The notes: generated by a model not told the origin, from the sequence alone. Counted from the stretch's first letter, positions 46,481 to 56,103 are shown. The stretch is 64,000 bases of DNA from Desulfobacteraceae bacterium Eth-SRB2 (GCA_004193595.1 RPGQ01000080.1:10906-74905), one strand, 5' to 3'. Program-made: numbers and translations.

Positions 46481-46572
46481 TTTACTTTAGGATGCACAAT
46501 ATATAGTAATTTAAATTAATAAACACAATATATTCTATTCAATAGAATTATATATATTATATATAATTTTGC

Positions 46573-46601
46573 TTGACATTTTAAAAGTACACACTTATGG
46601 G
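46573..46601 (+). promoter_or_regulatory. Promoter shared in sequence with 55786-55814
   Basis: TTGACA, 17 bases, then TATGGG, preceded by an 80-bp AT-rich segment (ACACAATATATTCTATTCAA) nearly identical to the segment before the XRE gene at 55855. Confidence 0.55.
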
Positions 46602-46645
46602 TTAATATAAATTTTGCGGGTCGATTGTCTGGTTGGTTTTTAATA

Positions 46646-46999
46646 ATGGAAAAAAAGACTGTCATGGACAACTCAACTGCTAGGATATCTGAATCAAGAA
46701 ATATGCTGAAGAAATACTACAGCGTATAGTTTCATTTAAATGATATTGATGAGACATACCTGTTCAAGTTGCGAGACATTCCCTTAAACGGACTCTGTAT
46801 TCTGGTAAAAGAAGATTCCCCCGTACTTAACAAACTAAAGATTGGGGATATATTGAACATGGAATACAATCCGCCCGAATCATCGGATTCCCCAAAACTT
46901 TTAAAAACCCAGGTCGCGTCAAAAATATCTTACCATCGTTCTACAGGTCATTCTCTCGTGGGTCTGTCCATCATCGACAATCAGAATGGGTACTTGTGA
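46646..46999 (+). pseudogene. PilZ-like c-di-GMP protein with in-frame amber codon
   Basis: From ATG at 46646 the frame reads MEKKTVMDNSTARISESRNM, YYSV, TAG at 46727-46729, then FHLNDIDETYLFKLRDIPLN, GLCILVKEDSPVL and DILNMEY to 46999. The frame is otherwise unbroken, so a single Glu-to-amber type change (GAG or CAG to TAG) explains it. The downstream part has the LRDIPLNGLCILV pattern of divergent PilZ-like proteins. It may also be read through if the host decodes UAG, which cannot be judged here. Confidence 0.65.
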
Positions 47000-47002
47000 T
47001 TT

Positions 47003-47147
47003 ATGAGTCTGTTGATTAATGGTCTTTTCCCACAATCTCTGCGTTATGCTCAAAAAATAATCCTCGGAATATCAAATATATGCCTGTGGTTATTTTTTTC
47101 GCATGCCTTGATCTTGAACGAAAATCCTCATTAATCAACAGACTCAT
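47003..47147. repeat. MITE-like repeat family C, copy 2 (145 bp, inverted)
   Basis: The ends ATGAGTCTGTTGATTAATG and CATTAATCAACAGACTCAT are perfectly inverted, and the length equals copy 1. It begins four bases after the PilZ pseudogene stop. Confidence 0.9.
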
Positions 47148-47270
47148 TTATAGGGAAGCATTCATATCAAAAAAATATTCCTGGTTCAGACGACTCCACA
47201 ATCAATGGGGTTGACGGCTCACCGAACCGGAGTATGTCTTGAAACAAAAGAGGCTTTCAAGACGGAGAGG

Positions 47271-47299
47271 GCAGGGTCAGCTATGGCCCTGCTTTTTTT
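47271..47299 (+). terminator. Intrinsic terminator
   Basis: GCAGGG pairs with CCCTGC around TCAGCTATGG and is followed by seven T. No gene is directly upstream; the segment 47160-47270 could be a small RNA ending here. The rest of 47300-47808 has no convincing gene. Confidence 0.6.
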
Positions 47300-47808
47300 C
47301 TTTTGATCTCCCCCCAATGCTACCGCAAATTCTACATAACTCAGGCTAACGCGCAAAAAATAATATCCGGAAAAATGGAAGAATACTCAAAAAAAGATGC
47401 GTTGGCCTTACCGGGGTGGAAATCAAGACCGTTGGTAAACGCTGATGCCTTTCTATTGACAAACCGTGGCTCCGAAGCTTTTTTAAGGTGTCAGGTGCCA
47501 GCGCCTCTGTTCATCATTCCTGACACCTGAAACCTGACACCAAATAGCCATAGCAATCTTAGCAAACAACAGACTTGATTTACACCCGCCTTACCGTTAA
47601 GGTAGATTCTGAAGATGAGAAATACGTTAATATTATGAATGAAATATGACAAAAGCTACAAAAGACTCACCGGTTAAAGCTTATAAAAAAAAGGAATCAT
47701 TGAAGAAGATGGTTTGACAACGTCCGTCATATGGTATTTGTAATAAATATCGAATTTTAGTGAGGGATAAAACATGTTATATTATATACCCTACTGATAA
47801 TTTTCTTA

Positions 47809-48426
47809 ATGCTCGGATTTGTTTGTATCATCCTATTAAAAAAAATTACATCTTTTCAGACACAAAAGAAAAAGCTTCAAGAAAGGGAGTCTGTGTTTAT
47901 AAATAAACTTTTTACTGATGCTGACCTGAAGTTTGGTCAGTCCTTCCAGACAGGTGAGTTTATCGAAAATCACACTGTTAATTCTGAGGAACATAAAAAT
48001 ATGGGAAATAATGAAGAGGGTAGAAGTGAAATCCGAGCCTTGATTTTTGAAAAAATTGACCGTATGTCCGATGAGGAAATGGGACGACTTTTAAAAGAAT
48101 TGAATTACCGTCAAAACAAAGAACAAAGGAAATATTCTCGAATAGATTTTTTAACGATAATAGATTACACTGTGGAGGATCGACATTATAGGGACTTCAT
48201 CCAAGATATAAGTGAGAGCGGTGTATTTATTAAAACTTCCCGGACATTTTCAGTAGGCCAATCCATCTCCATGACCTTCATGTCCCCGGACAATCATAAA
48301 CCTTTTAGAATCATCGGCGAAATTAAACATTCTCAGGAGGATGGCATTGGTGTAAAGTTTAAAATAAAAAGCCAGGTGCAAGAATTGGTATTAAAAAGTT
48401 TTGTGGATATGATTCAAAGCGGCTGA
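47809..48426 (+). CDS. PilZ-domain protein, paralogue of 5055-5489
   Basis: The frame of 205 residues opens with a hydrophobic stretch (MLGFVCIILLKKI). An internal ATG at 48001 (GAGGA upstream) gives MGNNEEGRSEIRALIFEKID, which matches the length and MGN opening of the paralogue, so 48001 may be the true start. The helical part (RMSDEEMGRLLKELNYRQN) precedes PilZ: QRKYSRIDF then YRDFIQDISESGVFI. The RxxxR and D/NxSxxG motifs are present, so c-di-GMP binding is expected. Confidence 0.8.
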   Translation: MLGFVCIILLKKITSFQTQKKKLQERESVFINKLFTDADLKFGQSFQTGEFIENHTVNSEEHKNMGNNEEGRSEIRALIFEKIDRMSDEEMGRLLKELNYRQNKEQRKYSRIDFLTIIDYTVEDRHYRDFIQDISESGVFIKTSRTFSVGQSISMTFMSPDNHKPFRIIGEIKHSQEDGIGVKFKIKSQVQELVLKSFVDMIQSG

Positions 48427-48469
48427 GAGATCATATGGACTTGATTCCTTGATAATAACCAAATAAAAA

Positions 48470-48765
48470 CAAGTTAGGGGCTTCGCCCCGCCTGCCATTG
48501 CAAGGTATGAGCGGGCAGGCCCGATTGGAATGATGGAATGCTGGATTAATGGGTTTTGGGATAATGCAATACTGGGTTAACGGTAAAATGTGTGTTGACG
48601 ATAAAATTAAAACCGGCGAATATCCTTTTAAAAACCAACCTTCCACTATTCCATTATTTTTACCCCGTGAAACTTTTTTCTATTTCACCAGGGCCATATT
48701 CGAGGCAGCGTTCAAGTCTCATAAAATGTCCTATATTTTCATTAAGTTGTAAAAATTCCGAGATG
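48470..48765. repeat. Interspersed repeat family D, copy 4
   Basis: It starts AGGGGCTTCGCCCCGCCTGC, contains ATTGGAATGATGGAATGCTGG and complementary words on the right (CCACTATTCCATTATTTTTACC), and ends TTAAGTTGTAAAAATTCCGAGA. It is noncoding and fills the gap. Confidence 0.75.
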
Positions 48766-48783
48766 TTAACTTTTGGGGGTTAA

Positions 48784-49311
48784 ATGCAAAATTATATAGA
48801 TCGTATGGTTCGTGCTGCCAAGCTCGACGTTAACTTATATGAAGAAGTTGAGGCTGATAAAGGATCAATGGGTCAAGCCATGGGAGTTGTAGTGCTTTCC
48901 AGTATAGCAGCCGGAATAGGAAGCATTGGAACGATGGGAGTAAAGGGAATCCTTATCGGAGCGATCACAGCTCTTATCGCATGGTATGTTTGGGCGTATA
49001 TGACATATTTTATTGGGGCTAAAATCCTTCCTGAGCCCCAGACCAAGGCTGATTATGGTGAATTGTTGCGAACCATCGGTTTCTCAAGCTCTCCAGGATT
49101 AATACGTGTATTGGCTATTATACCCGGTATGGCCGGGGTCGTTTTTTTTATCGCTTCAATTTGGATGTTAGTGGCTATGGTTATTGCGGTAAGACAAGCT
49201 CTTGATTATCAGAGCACCTTACGTGCTGTGGGTGTTTGCATGATTGGCTGGGTCATCCAAGCAATAATCCTTGCGATTTTGTTTGCTGCTTTGGGGGGTA
49301 AATCTTTTTAA
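48784..49311 (+). CDS. YIP1-family membrane protein
   Basis: The 175-residue protein has an N-terminal amphipathic part (MQNYIDRMVRAAKLDVNLYE) and four to five hydrophobic segments (about 30-50, 53-75, 105-130, 150-172). The TYFIGAKILPEPQTKADYGELLRTIGFSSSPGL region between segments 2 and 3 is typical of YIP1 proteins in bacteria. Their bacterial role is unknown. The gene is followed, 60 bp on, by the nuclease-fold gene. Confidence 0.8.
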   Translation: MQNYIDRMVRAAKLDVNLYEEVEADKGSMGQAMGVVVLSSIAAGIGSIGTMGVKGILIGAITALIAWYVWAYMTYFIGAKILPEPQTKADYGELLRTIGFSSSPGLIRVLAIIPGMAGVVFFIASIWMLVAMVIAVRQALDYQSTLRAVGVCMIGWVIQAIILAILFAALGGKSF

Positions 49312-49371
49312 AGAATTTGTTCTTGATTTTCAGGGTATGATGTCTTGGGTGAAAAAGGAGCCTCCACAGGA

Positions 49372-49854
49372 ATGAAATTGAAGCTTTTTCCGATTTTGAC
49401 TCTCTTTTTTATTATCATTCCCGGAGTTGTTTTTGCCGACCAATATAAAGTGATCCGGGTTGTTGACGGCGATACCATCGTCATCAGATATAATGGAAAA
49501 TATGAAAAAGTGGGTTTGCTCTGTGTAAAAACCCCGAAATCTGTAAAGCCCGATGAAAAACAGAGTATGAGAATGGCTGAAGTTGCATTCAGATACACCC
49601 AAAAGAAACTTACCGGCAAATATGTTGACCTTGAATTTGAAAGCTGGCTAAGAGGCAGGTACGGAGTCCTTCTTGCTTACGTGTTCGTTGATGGGAAAAA
49701 TATTAACCTTGAGTTGGTAAGGCAGGGCTTATCTCGATATTACATCAAGTACGGTCAGAGTAAGAAATATCACAATGAATTTAAGGTTGCCGAAAACCTT
49801 GCCAGGAAAGAAAAATTGAATATATGGGGTGATCCTGAGTCTACAAAAAAATAG
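49372..49854 (+). CDS. Secreted nuclease-fold protein lacking SNase catalytic residues
   Basis: From the ATG at 49372 a signal peptide (MKLKLFPILTLFFIIIPGVVFA) precedes a staphylococcal-nuclease-type OB fold: VIRVVDGDTIVIRYNG, LAYVFVDGKNINLELVRQGL and ENLARKEKLNIWGDPE. In place of the usual VRLIGIDTPE the sequence is VGLLCVKTPK, so Arg35, Asp40 and Glu43 (Staphylococcus numbering) are Gly, Lys and Lys. In KYGRxLAY it has RYGVLLAY, so Arg87 is Val. Asp21 is retained. It is predicted to have the fold but no nuclease activity, perhaps binding nucleic acid or another ligand. Confidence 0.85.
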   Translation: MKLKLFPILTLFFIIIPGVVFADQYKVIRVVDGDTIVIRYNGKYEKVGLLCVKTPKSVKPDEKQSMRMAEVAFRYTQKKLTGKYVDLEFESWLRGRYGVLLAYVFVDGKNINLELVRQGLSRYYIKYGQSKKYHNEFKVAENLARKEKLNIWGDPESTKK

Positions 49855-49897
49855 AAAGCCGAAATCCAAGTGGGGTCAACGCCTTTACCCACCGTAA

Positions 49898-52129
49898 TCA
49901 TGAATTTTTACCGTAAATGAGTGTGCCCGAGGCAATACTGAGCCCCCCGATGAAAGCGGCCATTTGACAGGACATGAGACCCGATCCCCCGAACTCTGAA
50001 ACCCTGGGCCCTGAACTTTCCAACCTCTCTCCGTTCCCATTCCCATTTTCTTCGAGGATAACAGGTTCCGATGTCTCCCCGATCTTGGAAACCACAGGAA
50101 TGATCAGCTTTTTCGAATCGATCAATCGGTCAAAATCCATGTCAGGGTTGTATTTTCTCAAGAGCCAGAAGGGCAGTTCGAATTTCTTTTGGCACAAGGT
50201 CCAGATATTGTCTCCCGAAATAATCCGGTAAGCCATTGTTTTTTCAACACTATACACCGCAAAGAAATCCTCTTCGATCTCTTTATGATATTCGTAACGT
50301 TTTTCCTCGAATTGTTCCCGGGTGATGTTGCCAAAGGGGATCTCGATTTTCTGGCCCACATGAATCGGTGTTTTAAATGAAAAACGGTTCAGTCGCCGTA
50401 TCTGCTGGGTGGGGACCTGCAGCCAGTCTGCATAATGCCCCAGAGTTTCTTCCGGTTCGACCCGAATAACGCCGATTGCTTTGTCTCCCCGGATAATCAC
50501 CTGTTCCACCGAAAGAGATCCCACCACCACGGCCGGGTTGACCTGTGAAATTTCCGAAGTCGGGGAAATGGAATCATCCGGCAAAGGTTGCTCCGGTTCG
50601 TCCTCCGTTACAGGAGCAGGTTGTTCCGGCGTCGGCACAGTGACCGGTTTTGGCATTTTCACTGTAGCCGAGGGTTCCTGAGGGGAGGCCGAGGCCATGA
50701 CTATGGGTTCCGATGGGGGTAGGTCCGGTTCCACCATTGGAAGTGCCCTTTTGGGATTGCCCTGGATCTCGGTTGCAGCGGCCAGAACCCTCTTTTCTCC
50801 GGGCACCGGGATGCGCAGGTTTTGTCCCGAATAGATGGTTGCCCGTGAATTCAATCCGTTGGCCAGAATGAGATCATTTATGCGAACCTTGTGCTGCCTT
50901 GCAATTTGGCCCACCGTATCCCCTTTCTGCACACGATAAAAACGGCTGGGCTTTTGACGGCTCTTGATCAGTTCAGCCGGAAACTCCGCCGCATATTGGT
51001 TGGCTGGCGTGCTTTCGGGCAGGTGTAGTAAAAAGCCCTTTGGGACATATTTTTGACCGTTGAAAACAGGTTCACGCAGGGCCGGGTTGAGTTTTTTCAA
51101 CGTCTTTTCGTCCACCTGAAAATACTGTACCAGGTCCTGCCAGGCCATGTACCCGGGGACCTTCAAGGTGTGCCTGCGGACCGGGCTGTCAAGTTCAAGA
51201 TCGCTGAAATAAAGTTGATGGTTTTTGGCGATTTCCCGGGCAGCAAGGAATTCGGAATAAAAATTGCGTGAGGCAAAACCGAAGGTGCGGCCGTTGTAGC
51301 AGTTCAAGACTGTTTCATGGTCGCCATGGGTCTTTTTTGCGCGCAGCATGCCGCTGGTGCCGTGATTGTAGGCGGTAACGGCCATGGACCAGTTTCCCAA
51401 GATATCATGGTTCTCTTTCAAAAACCGCGCGGCCGCGTGGGTGGCCAATATGGGATCACGTCGTTCATCCACCGTATAATCAACACTCATGTATTTTTTC
51501 CCCGTCCCCCGGGTAAACTGCCAGATACCGGCCGCACCAAATTTACTGTACGCCTTGTAATTAAAAGAGGATTCAACATGGGGAAGATAGGCCAGGTCCT
51601 GGGGCAGGCCGTATTGTTTAAAGATCGATCGAATTTCATCCAGATAGGCCCCTGAGCGGATCAACCCTCTACGAAACCGGTCTTTCTGGCCCAACTGAAA
51701 TCTGACATTGAGATGGGCATCCCTGAGTAATCCCTGAGATTCTTTTTGGGTAAACAAGTCGTAAATTCTCTTTTCCCCGTCCGAAACCGGGGGCTTGCCG
51801 GTTGCCAGGGTCTTCAGCAGCCGCTTATACTTTATTTTGATCTGTTTAACTTTTTTGTTGTTGGACCTTGCAGCCCCCGGAGTTTTCGGGTCCTTGAGTT
51901 CAATTATCTCATAAATAATGTCAAGGTTTCGACGATCGTGTAAGATACCCTGTGAGGTTGAGTAGGTGCCGTAAACCTGTTTCCAAAAAGCCACGTTGGA
52001 TTTCAGGCTGGGGTATACGGGGAAGGGGGCGGCCGGTTTTCCGGCAGACACGTTGATTCCATTTAAAATAAACACCGCCCACATCATGGCGGCGATGTAA
52101 GTTCTTGCCTCAAGACGTATTGATTTCAT
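49898..52129 (-). CDS. MltD-type membrane-bound lytic transglycosylase with LysM domains
   Basis: The 743-residue protein has an N-terminal signal segment (MKSIRLEARTYIAAMMWAVFIL), an SLT domain with catalytic Glu about 186 in LAYLPHVESSFN, GAAGIWQFTRGTG and TAYNHGTSGM, and three LysM repeats, the first YRVQKGDTVGQIARQHKVRINDLILANGL (about 395-440), then about 560-600 and 635-680. It cleaves peptidoglycan between MurNAc and GlcNAc. The linker is Pro-rich. It appears monocistronic. Confidence 0.92.
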   Translation of the reverse strand: MKSIRLEARTYIAAMMWAVFILNGINVSAGKPAAPFPVYPSLKSNVAFWKQVYGTYSTSQGILHDRRNLDIIYEIIELKDPKTPGAARSNNKKVKQIKIKYKRLLKTLATGKPPVSDGEKRIYDLFTQKESQGLLRDAHLNVRFQLGQKDRFRRGLIRSGAYLDEIRSIFKQYGLPQDLAYLPHVESSFNYKAYSKFGAAGIWQFTRGTGKKYMSVDYTVDERRDPILATHAAARFLKENHDILGNWSMAVTAYNHGTSGMLRAKKTHGDHETVLNCYNGRTFGFASRNFYSEFLAAREIAKNHQLYFSDLELDSPVRRHTLKVPGYMAWQDLVQYFQVDEKTLKKLNPALREPVFNGQKYVPKGFLLHLPESTPANQYAAEFPAELIKSRQKPSRFYRVQKGDTVGQIARQHKVRINDLILANGLNSRATIYSGQNLRIPVPGEKRVLAAATEIQGNPKRALPMVEPDLPPSEPIVMASASPQEPSATVKMPKPVTVPTPEQPAPVTEDEPEQPLPDDSISPTSEISQVNPAVVVGSLSVEQVIIRGDKAIGVIRVEPEETLGHYADWLQVPTQQIRRLNRFSFKTPIHVGQKIEIPFGNITREQFEEKRYEYHKEIEEDFFAVYSVEKTMAYRIISGDNIWTLCQKKFELPFWLLRKYNPDMDFDRLIDSKKLIIPVVSKIGETSEPVILEENGNGNGERLESSGPRVSEFGGSGLMSCQMAAFIGGLSIASGTLIYGKNS

Positions 52130-52824
52130 GGATTATTACCAATGTACCTGTGAATGACCTTATATTGTTCCATTCGGCTAATGGGGAAAAAACCCTCTCC
52201 GTTAGGCGAAGACTTCAGTTTGAATTTCGATTTCGCTCCTGCTACTGGACCCCTCGAATCTTTGAACCCTCAAGCCATCTCGATTCGCAATGCTAAAGGA
52301 TAATACAAATAAAATAAAAAAATACAAGGCTGAATCTTTTTTTTCAAATTCTTTAACGATGAATTCACAAAAAGTCGAATTCATCAAGTTTTAAGTTTTA
52401 TATAAGGGGACGTTCGAAATCACCTTAAAATCTATAACCTTTGAACCGGTGTTATCTCCGGCAGATCACAGCCTGAGATAACCCTTTACTATAAGAGAAT
52501 AATATTAACATCAAGCAACACTCACAGTATCATAACCTTCTCGGTCTTTATGGCCGTATTCCTGAAGAGTTTCCGGCAAATCTATCAGGCGGGTATCCAG
52601 CATCTCGGCAAGTTTTGCTTTTGAAATATGGCCACAACATGGGCAAACTTTTTGACCTTGTTCGGTTTAATTCCAATTCTTTCTTGTTTTTGACTTTTTG
52701 TTTCGCAAGATATATATTTCAAATTCCATTCATCTCGAATATTTCATGAAAATTTTCGAAGGGCCTTTTTATTAATTATGAAAACAGTTTGTTATTTACA
52801 ATTTAGCTTCTAGTTGTAAGGTGA
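52130..52824. other. Intergenic region with a protein remnant
   Basis: At 52511-52666 on the minus strand a start-less frame reads TEQGQKVCPCCGHISKAKL then DLPETLQEYGHKDREGYDTV and a stop. It looks like the C-terminus of a larger protein of unknown family with a zinc ribbon. No other gene is visible; a small hairpin-like segment lies near 52450-52480. Confidence 0.4.
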
Positions 52825-52914
52825 GTGTTTGTACCGAAAACTTTCTTTTTCAATTTCTCAAAAATTTTCACCCTACGGGATAGCAGTTCCTTAATTGTGA
52901 TTTTTGTGGCAACC

Positions 52915-54756
52915 ATGATTGATCAGGCGAAAAAAATTCTTAAAACGGTATTCGGGTATGACGGGTTCATCTTTTTGCAGGAAGATGTGATTGAAAATAT
53001 ACTGCAAAAAAATGACACCCTGGTTATCATGCCGACCGGCGGCGGAAAATCGCTCTGCTACCAGATTCCGGCCCTTATCTTTAAAGGATTGACCATTGTT
53101 GTTTCGCCGCTGATTTCACTGATGAAAGATCAGGTGGAGCAGTTAATGGAAGCAGGGGTTTCAGCGGTACGCTTAAACAGCTCGCTGACGCCTTACGAGT
53201 ATCGCCGCAATGTAGAACTCGTTAAACACGGCAAAGTGAAATTGCTTTACTTGGCCCCGGAATCCTTGTTGAAATCCAGTGTATTAGAGATGCTTTCATC
53301 TGTACCCGTGGATTGCCTTGCCATTGACGAGGCCCATTGCATATCCGCATGGGGACATGATTTTCGTCCGGAGTACCGTCAGTTGGTGGATGTGAGGCTG
53401 CGTTTTCCCAAAGCGGTTTGTATCGCACTGACGGCTACGGCAACCCCGAGGGTGCGAAAAGACATTAAATCCAGTCTCGGATTTGAAGACTCCGGTGAAT
53501 ATCTTGCCGGCTTCAATCGAGAAAATCTGTTTCTCCAAGTTGTTCCAAAAAACGATCCCCTGGATCAAACCATCGGGTTTATCCGCAAATTTGCGGGGCA
53601 ATCCGGGATCATATACTGTTTTACCCGCCGGCAGGTAGATGATCTTTATACGGTTCTAAAAGATGAGGGATTTTCAGTACGCCCGTATCATGCCGGTCTT
53701 TCCGAAACAGAGCGAAAACAAAACCAGAACCTGTTTATCCGGGACGATGTACAGATTATTGTGGCGACCATCGCTTTCGGCATGGGAATCAACAAGCCCA
53801 ATGTTCGATTTGTTGTTCATTTCGATATGCCCAAGAATATGGAAAGTTATTACCAGGAAATTGGCAGAGCCGGACGAGACGGATTGCCGGCCCATTGTAT
53901 GCTGCTGTTCAGTTATGCCGACATTCATAAAATAATGCATTTTATAAACAAAAAAAACGCTTCTGAAAAACGGGTGGCGCACATCCATTTCAATGCATTT
54001 TTACGCTTTGTTGAAACCGATGATTGCCGTCGCATCCCGCTGCTCCATTATTTTGGTGAAGAATATTCCATTGAAAAATGCAATATGTGCGACAACTGTC
54101 TGGCCGGAGAAAAAGAGCTGACCGATCTCACCATACCGGCCCAGAAATTTTTGTCATGTGTTAAGCGGACCGGTGAGATGTTTGGAATGGGCCATATCAT
54201 TGATGTATTACGCGGCTCAACTGCACGGAAAGTTTTAAGATTCGGTCATGATAAATTATCGACTTACGGCATCGGAAAGGAATTTTCAAAAAAACAATGG
54301 ATGCTTTTGGCGCGGCAATTTCTTCACAAAAAGCTCCTGATTCAGGATATGGAATATGGAAGTCTGAAGCTCACAGATAAAGCGTGGGATGTTTTTCAAG
54401 GTGAAAAAACGGTTCTGGGCCATTTAAAAAAACAAGATGATGATAAGGGAGCTGAAAAAGAATCAAAAATAAAAACCATACCGGACCACGACAAAGATCT
54501 GTTTGAAATCCTGCGGAAAAAGAGAAAAGATCTTGCGGATCACGCAAAAGTTCCCCCTTATGTCATTTTTTCAGACAGAACCTTGATTGAAATGGCTGCA
54601 TATTTTCCTCAAACCATGGAAAGTTTCCTGGATATTCATGGTGTGGGCATTGCAAAACGCGAAAAATACGGATCCATTTTTCTCGGCCTTGTTCAAGAGT
54701 ATTGCAGGGACCGTGAAATTAAGGAACAACCCAAAACTTTTAATAGACACAGATAA
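52915..54756 (+). CDS. recQ: ATP-dependent DNA helicase RecQ
   Basis: The ATG at 52915 (MIDQAKKILKTVFGYDGF) is the family start; the longer frame to 52825 is rejected. The 613-residue protein has Walker A MPTGGGKSLCYQ, the DEAH box IDEAHCISAWGHDFR, motif VI region YYQEIGRAGRDG, the RecQ zinc site (CRRIPLLHYF ... CNMCDNC) and a C-terminal HRDC-like domain (about 530-600). It unwinds DNA in recombination and fork repair. It is a single gene. Confidence 0.95.
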   Translation: MIDQAKKILKTVFGYDGFIFLQEDVIENILQKNDTLVIMPTGGGKSLCYQIPALIFKGLTIVVSPLISLMKDQVEQLMEAGVSAVRLNSSLTPYEYRRNVELVKHGKVKLLYLAPESLLKSSVLEMLSSVPVDCLAIDEAHCISAWGHDFRPEYRQLVDVRLRFPKAVCIALTATATPRVRKDIKSSLGFEDSGEYLAGFNRENLFLQVVPKNDPLDQTIGFIRKFAGQSGIIYCFTRRQVDDLYTVLKDEGFSVRPYHAGLSETERKQNQNLFIRDDVQIIVATIAFGMGINKPNVRFVVHFDMPKNMESYYQEIGRAGRDGLPAHCMLLFSYADIHKIMHFINKKNASEKRVAHIHFNAFLRFVETDDCRRIPLLHYFGEEYSIEKCNMCDNCLAGEKELTDLTIPAQKFLSCVKRTGEMFGMGHIIDVLRGSTARKVLRFGHDKLSTYGIGKEFSKKQWMLLARQFLHKKLLIQDMEYGSLKLTDKAWDVFQGEKTVLGHLKKQDDDKGAEKESKIKTIPDHDKDLFEILRKKRKDLADHAKVPPYVIFSDRTLIEMAAYFPQTMESFLDIHGVGIAKREKYGSIFLGLVQEYCRDREIKEQPKTFNRHR

Positions 54757-54842
54757 TATTACCTAACCCGGACAAGCCCGCCCTCCTGCCAAACGGAGTA
54801 AGGCGGACAAGCCGGAACCAAAAAAAAGATCGGTTTTATTTT

Positions 54843-54913
54843 TACCACGAAGATCACGAAGGAAAAGAAGAATAAAATTAATAACCTTCGTGCTCTTCGT
54901 GTACTTCGTGGTA
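54843..54913. repeat. CACGAAG palindromic repeat
   Basis: TACCACGAAG/CACGAAG words at the left are mirrored by CTTCGTG/CTTCGTGGTA at the right, a foldback of about 71 bp of the type common in Desulfobacterota intergenic DNA. Confidence 0.75.
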
Positions 54914-54991
54914 TGATCAAACTTTTTTTGCCACAAAATGCACAAAATTTACAACCAAGGAACTGCATACAAATTTTAAAAGGAGACGATA

Positions 54992-55339
54992 ATGGTTAGC
55001 GAAAAAGAATTCAACGATGTGGACTTATCGGTAAAGCAGAACAACCTGTATCTGGAAGAGTCGTTTACCGACCTGGACATAACCTCCATCCGGCGTCTGA
55101 CGCCGGTCAAGCCCAATGGTTTGAAAGATAAAAGTCGCAAACAGATTTTTGTGGGTCACCTTAATTTAATGACCCCCGAAGGGCCGCTTCCGATTCAGAC
55201 CCCCCTTGCGGCCAGAAACCTTAAAGAAGCCATGGAAATATACCCGGAAGCCATGAAAACGGCTTTGGCAAAGATGCAGGAAGAGATCAAAAAGTTACAG
55301 CAAAAAAAAGATTCCCGTATAATTGTCCCCGGGACTTGA
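54992..55339 (+). CDS. Hypothetical cytoplasmic protein
   Basis: Strong AAAGGAGA site. The 115-residue protein starts MVSEKEFNDVDLSVKQNNLY, has a proline-containing middle (LNLMTPEGPLPIQTPLAARN) and a C-terminal amphipathic helix (MKTALAKMQEEIKKLQQKK). No family is recognised. It is short, charged and well translated, so probably real. Confidence 0.6.
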   Translation: MVSEKEFNDVDLSVKQNNLYLEESFTDLDITSIRRLTPVKPNGLKDKSRKQIFVGHLNLMTPEGPLPIQTPLAARNLKEAMEIYPEAMKTALAKMQEEIKKLQQKKDSRIIVPGT

Positions 55340-55349
55340 CACAAGTTAG

Positions 55350-55600
55350 TTCGCTTCGCTCACAATTGGAATATTGGAATATTGGAAAACTGGAATATTG
55401 GGTTCTGGGCCTCCGGCTCGGAGAGTCTAAGGCTCAGAGAGAAAATGGAAAGTTGGGTTATTGTAAAATTCCTCTTGACAGGAATTAAATAGAGGAATGT
55501 CATTTTTTTAAATCATCATTCCATGGAAGTGGCATAAACCAGGAGCTATTAAAAGACATTTAATTTCAACCAACTTTAGAATTTCCGAGACATTAAATTA
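55350..55600. repeat. Interspersed repeat family D, copy 5
   Basis: It contains ATTGGAATATTGGAATATTGG at the left and TTAGAATTTCCGAGACATTA at the right. Confidence 0.75.
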
Positions 55601-55785
55601 TCTTCCAAACAAAACTCATGTCCTCCTTTTCTATTTTAGGATCTTTCGTTATGAAATATTAATCGAACCCTTCGGTTTTATTTAATATCATAATTATGAG
55701 AAACACCATATATGGTAACTTAGGTTAATAAAATACAATATATTCTAATTCGATGGAATTATATATAAATTATATATAATTTTAC

Positions 55786-55814
55786 TTGACAAAATCAAAG
55801 GACAAGTTTATGAT
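55786..55814 (+). promoter_or_regulatory. Promoter of the XRE gene
   Basis: TTGACA (55786-55791), a 17-base spacer and TATGAT (55809-55814), close to consensus, 41 bases before the start codon. The AT-rich segment upstream (from about 55709) matches the one before the PilZ pseudogene at 46498-46570. Confidence 0.75.
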
Positions 55815-55854
55815 ATAATTAAAAAATAGATCTTTTTATAGACAATTCGATAAA

Positions 55855-56052
55855 ATGAGTAAAAATTTATTAAAAGAAATTAGAGAATCTCTTATGATGA
55901 GCAAGGCCGAGCTCGCCAGAAAGGCCAATATATCACCGATTACCATTACACGGATCGAAGGGGGCATGCCCTGTAGAATGGAAACAAAACGAAAGATTAT
56001 TCTGGCATTAGGGTATAAAATTTCAGATAGGAAAAAAGTGTTTGGGGACTGA
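55855..56052 (+). CDS. XRE-family HTH regulator
   Basis: The 65-residue protein is a single HTH_3-type domain: LLKEIRESLMMSKAELARKANISPITITRIEGG. Residues before and after are short, so it is a minimal DNA-binding protein. Its own promoter precedes it and a foldback repeat follows 50 bp downstream, then a terminator. Confidence 0.8.
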   Translation: MSKNLLKEIRESLMMSKAELARKANISPITITRIEGGMPCRMETKRKIILALGYKISDRKKVFGD

Positions 56053-56103
56053 GAAGAAATCCGCCTGCGTTACATAGCGGCGGGATTTTGACAAGCGAAT
56101 TAA

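Noticed and set aside
47303..47530. 75-codon plus-strand frame
   Set aside because: Starts without a ribosome site and runs into dispersed repeat-like DNA (GTGTCAGGTGCCAG...); no family recognised.
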